The translations under genes and the position numbers were made by a program. Shown in pieces: positions 21,977-24,457 of a stretch of 24,457 nt of DNA. Under the pieces are notes generated by a model that ran no database searches, was not told where the DNA came from, and saw only the letters and a program-made list of their open reading frames with translations. Within the stretch, counting starts at the first letter, position 1. The number at the start of each line of letters is the position of its first letter. Source of the stretch: BOG-938 sp048498155 (GTDB lineage Bacteria > Pseudomonadota > Alphaproteobacteria > Caulobacterales > Caulobacteraceae); NCBI GenBank assembly GCA_048498155.1, contig JBEHYN010000044.1:1-24457 (forward strand). The letters are read 5' to 3'.

Positions 21977-23365
21977 ATGAATTGCGCCGATCCCCCCGTC
22001 CTTTTGTGGTTCCGGCAGGACCTGCGCCTGAACGACAATCCGGCCTTAGCCGCAGCGGCGGCGAGCGGGCGGCCGATCATCCCGCTGTTCATCCTGCATG
22101 ACGCCAGTGACGGGCGGGCCTGGGGCGCGGCCTCCCTGTGGTGGCTGGATAAGGCGCTGCGGGCCCTGGACGCCGATCTGCGGGCTCGCGGCTCGCGGCT
22201 GATCCTTCGGCGGGGCGATCCTGCGGTGATCATTCCCACCCTTGCGCAGGAATTCGGCGCTCAGGTGATGTGGAACCGGCTCTATGGCCAGACCGCCGTG
22301 ACGCGCGACAGCGACCTGAAGCGTGAGCTTCACGCGACCTCGTTCAATGCCTCGCTGCTGGCCGAGCCCTGGCAAGTCAAGACCGGCGCGGGCGGCGCCT
22401 TTCAGGTGTTCACCCCGTTCTGGAAAGCGGCGCGCGCCGCCATCGCGGATCATAACGCTATCCCTGCGCCCGGTCGCATACCTACACCCGCCCAATGGCC
22501 TGGGTCTGACGCCCTGGCCGACTGGCGGCTGCATCCGTCAGGGCCGGACTGGTCCAACAGTCTCGAAGGAACGCCTGGGGAGGCAGGTGCGCAACAGGCC
22601 CTGTCCGCCTTCGTCGCCGGCAAGCTGGATGGCTATGCGCAAGGCCGCGATCGGCCGGACATGCAGGCGACCTCACGCCTGTCGGCCCATCTGCATTGGG
22701 GCGAAATCGGTCCGCGCCAGGTGCGCGCCGCCGTGGTGGAGGCGGTGAGCGCCGGGGCGAGCGCCGAGCAGGGCGACAAGGTGCTGGCGGAACTCGGCTG
22801 GCGCGAGTTCAACCACCATCTGCTCTACCAGCACGGCGCGCTGTATCAGCGCAACATCCGCCGGGAGTTCGACCGCTTTGCCTGGCGCTGGGATCCCGCC
22901 GCCCTGGCCGCCTGGCGCGAGGGCCGCACCGGCTATCCCATCGTGGACGCGGGCATGCGTCAGCTGTGGGCCACGGGCTATATGCAAAACCGTGTGCGCA
23001 TGATCGTCGCCTCGTTCCTGATCAAGCACCTGCTCATCGACTGGCGCGAAGGAGAGGCTTGGTTTTGGGATACGCTCACCGACGCCTGTGCCGCTAACAA
23101 TCCAGCCAACTGGCAATGGAGCGCCGGCTCGGGCGCGGATGCAGCGCCGTTCTTTCGCGTGTTCAATCCGGTGCTCCAGGGCGAGCGGTTCGATCCGGCG
23201 GGCGATTATGTGCGCCGCTGGATTCCGGAGCTTCGAAGTTTGCCGGCCAAGGTCATCCATCGGCCGTGGGAGGGGGACATCGCCGCCTATCCCAAGCCCA
23301 TCGTCCAGCACACGGCGGCCCGCGCCCGCGCACTTGAGGCGTTCAAGGCCATGCGCGTGGATTGA
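21977..23365 (+). CDS. phrB: Deoxyribodipyrimidine photolyase (class I CPD photolyase)
   Basis: This 462-residue flavoenzyme uses blue light to split UV-induced pyrimidine dimers in DNA. The N-terminal photolyase domain starts VLLWFRQDLRLNDNPAL. The C-terminal FAD domain is well kept: GYPIVDAGMRQLWATGYMQN, RVRMIVASFLIKHLLIDWRE, and ANNPANWQWSAGSGADAAPF. The Asn in YMQNRVRM, typical of working CPD photolyases, is present, and Trp residues of the electron-transfer chain appear intact. The ATG at 21977 has no strong ribosome site. The gene diverges from sorA and is followed by thiE after 31 bases, which could be read from the same transcript. Confidence 0.93.
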   Translation: MNCADPPVLLWFRQDLRLNDNPALAAAAASGRPIIPLFILHDASDGRAWGAASLWWLDKALRALDADLRARGSRLILRRGDPAVIIPTLAQEFGAQVMWNRLYGQTAVTRDSDLKRELHATSFNASLLAEPWQVKTGAGGAFQVFTPFWKAARAAIADHNAIPAPGRIPTPAQWPGSDALADWRLHPSGPDWSNSLEGTPGEAGAQQALSAFVAGKLDGYAQGRDRPDMQATSRLSAHLHWGEIGPRQVRAAVVEAVSAGASAEQGDKVLAELGWREFNHHLLYQHGALYQRNIRREFDRFAWRWDPAALAAWREGRTGYPIVDAGMRQLWATGYMQNRVRMIVASFLIKHLLIDWREGEAWFWDTLTDACAANNPANWQWSAGSGADAAPFFRVFNPVLQGERFDPAGDYVRRWIPELRSLPAKVIHRPWEGDIAAYPKPIVQHTAARARALEAFKAMRVD

Positions 23366-23396
23366 CGCCGTGCGCGCCGGGGCTTAGCGGCAGGCC

Positions 23397-24047
23397 ATGA
23401 GCCTTCCCCTCTGCCGCCTCTATCTGATCACCCCTCCGGTCATTTCGGACCTCGCCGTCTTCGCGCGCGAGCTGGCGGCGGCGCTGGACGCGGGCGATGT
23501 GGCCGCCCTGCAAATCCGGCTGAAGGACGCGAGCGAGACGGACATTGCCGACGCCGTGCGTGTGCTCAAACCCATTGCCAACGCCCACGATGTGGCGGTG
23601 ATCCTCAATGACCGTCCCGATCTGGCGGCCAGGCTCGACTGCGACGGCGTGCACATCGGCCAGGAGGACGGGTCGTTCGCCGAGGCGCGGCGCTTGGTCG
23701 GACCTAATCGGATGGTCGGGGTCACCTGTCACGACAGCCGTCACCTGGCCATGGACGCCGCCGAGGCGGGCGCTGACTATGTCGCGTTCGGCGCCTTTTT
23801 CCCCACCCGGACCAAGCAAACCCAATTCACCCCCGAGCCGGACATCCTGACCATGTGGCAGGAGAGCATGCAGACCCCCTGCGTCGCCATCGGCGGGATT
23901 ACGGTCGACAACGCCCGGGGCCTAGCCCAGGCCGGCGCCGATTTCCTAGCAGTGACCTCGGGGGTGTGGGACGATCTGCTGGGGCCGGCCGCCGCCGTCA
24001 GGGCGCTGAATTTCGAGATCGCAGAAGGGGTCAAGGCGCGCACTTAA
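23397..24047 (+). CDS. thiE: Thiamine-phosphate synthase
   Basis: This cytoplasmic enzyme joins hydroxymethylpyrimidine diphosphate and thiazole phosphate to give thiamine phosphate. It has 216 residues, the usual length. The TIM-barrel phosphate and substrate motifs are QIRLKDAS (about 39-46), LNDRPDLAARLDCDGVHIGQ (about 70-90), GVTCHDSRHLAMDAAEAGAD, YVAFGAFFPTRTKQ and VAIGGITVDNARGLAQAGAD. FPTRTK holds the phosphate-binding loop. No other thiamine gene is in the window. It follows phrB after 31 bases and precedes the suhB-type gene after 71 bases on the same strand. Confidence 0.93.
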   Translation: MSLPLCRLYLITPPVISDLAVFARELAAALDAGDVAALQIRLKDASETDIADAVRVLKPIANAHDVAVILNDRPDLAARLDCDGVHIGQEDGSFAEARRLVGPNRMVGVTCHDSRHLAMDAAEAGADYVAFGAFFPTRTKQTQFTPEPDILTMWQESMQTPCVAIGGITVDNARGLAQAGADFLAVTSGVWDDLLGPAAAVRALNFEIAEGVKART

Positions 24048-24118
24048 GAGCTGTTCTTGCTTCTAGGTCCCCTCATCGGTAGGGTCCGCGCCCGTTCCCG
24101 ACCAGTCCCGGATATGCC

Positions 24119-24457
24119 GTGAGCACGCCGACCACCCTCGTCAAGATCATGATCGACGCCGCCCGCAAGGCCGGTCGGGGTTTAGCGCGCGACTTCGGCG
24201 AGGTGGCCGAACTGCAGGTTTCCAAGAAAGGCGCGGGCGACTACGTATCCGCCGCAGACCTGAAGGCTGAACAGGTGCTGGTCGACGAACTGGCCAAAGC
24301 GCGGCCGGGCTACGGCATCCTCGCCGAGGAGCGCGGCGAAGTCGAAGGCACGGACAAGACCCACACCTGGATCATCGACCCCCTTGATGGCACCACCAAC
24401 TTCCTGCACGCCATCCCTCATTTCGCGGTCAATATCGCGCTCAAGCGCGAGGGCATG
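24119..24457 (+). CDS. suhB: Inositol monophosphatase family protein (SuhB-type), 3' end cut by window edge
   Basis: The first 113 codons of a metal-dependent phosphatase that hydrolyses inositol-1-phosphate and related sugar phosphates. The key site is visible: GILAEERGE (Glu70/Glu71) and WIIDPLDGTTNFLH (about 84-97), where Asp87 and Asp90 bind the metal. The start is GTG at 24119, since an ATG at 24114 meets a stop after two codons. In many bacteria SuhB also takes part in rRNA transcription antitermination. Family membership is firm; whether this copy is SuhB proper or another paralogue cannot be told from the fragment. Confidence 0.9.
   Translation, partial: MSTPTTLVKIMIDAARKAGRGLARDFGEVAELQVSKKGAGDYVSAADLKAEQVLVDELAKARPGYGILAEERGEVEGTDKTHTWIIDPLDGTTNFLHAIPHFAVNIALKREGM

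Overview
The window looks like chromosomal DNA of an alphaproteobacterium, most likely a member of the Caulobacterales (Caulobacter/Phenylobacterium type). The evidence is the high GC content, the presence of gapR, the 41-residue L36 with a single cysteine, the MotA type, the gap-pgk-fba cluster, and promoter-like sites of the Caulobacter form (TTGaCg ... GCTANAWC). The genus is an inference from protein character and gene order, not from a database match.

Layout. 1-5.2 kb: a truncated FUSC-family membrane transporter (minus) diverges from a small unknown gene and an OafA-type acyltransferase (plus). The acyltransferase meets, tail to tail with a 4-bp overlap, a PAS/degenerate-GGDEF/EAL cyclic-di-GMP phosphodiesterase (minus). 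5.3-9.9 kb, all minus: mnmC (tRNA wobble-uridine modification), a 67-residue Ala-rich lipoprotein with five exact heptad repeats and a C-terminal lysine, motA (flagellar stator), and an MltB-type lytic transglycosylase directly upstream of motA. 9.9-11.9 kb, all plus: rpmJ with a clear promoter and terminator, a CaCA-family cation exchanger, gapR, and a small basic protein overlapping gapR by 4 bp. 12.0-15.3 kb: gap-pgk-fba, a tight operon for the triose/hexose-bisphosphate segment of glycolysis and gluconeogenesis.

15.3-17.0 kb looks like a small accessory patch. It holds a HigBA/RelE-like toxin-antitoxin pair (minus) with a palindromic operator and possibly a leaderless toxin mRNA, the C-terminal remnant of a type I secretion HlyD adaptor, and an AT-rich (about 40% GC) orphan gene split by a frameshift in a run of eight T. 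17.1-23.4 kb carries redox and light/stress genes: a DCC-family thiol oxidoreductase overlapping a saccharopine-dehydrogenase-like/DUF4166 protein (plus), a convergent sorA-sorB-mpaB run (sulfite dehydrogenase, its cytochrome c and an MpaB/DUF2236 oxygenase; minus), and a DNA photolyase divergent from sorA. 23.4-24.46 kb: thiE and the start of a suhB-type inositol monophosphatase, which runs off the window.

Most genes are recognisable housekeeping or accessory metabolism. The items most worth a second look are the Braun-lipoprotein-like peptide, the frameshifted AT-rich ORF, the toxin-antitoxin control region, the sorAB-mpaB operon, the MltB-MotA pairing and the gapR-coupled basic protein. 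No tRNA, rRNA, CRISPR array or intact insertion sequence was seen. No gene-free stretch exceeds 300 bases; the largest are about 160-250 bases (1931-2115, 5166-5329, 7388-7637, 21816-21976).
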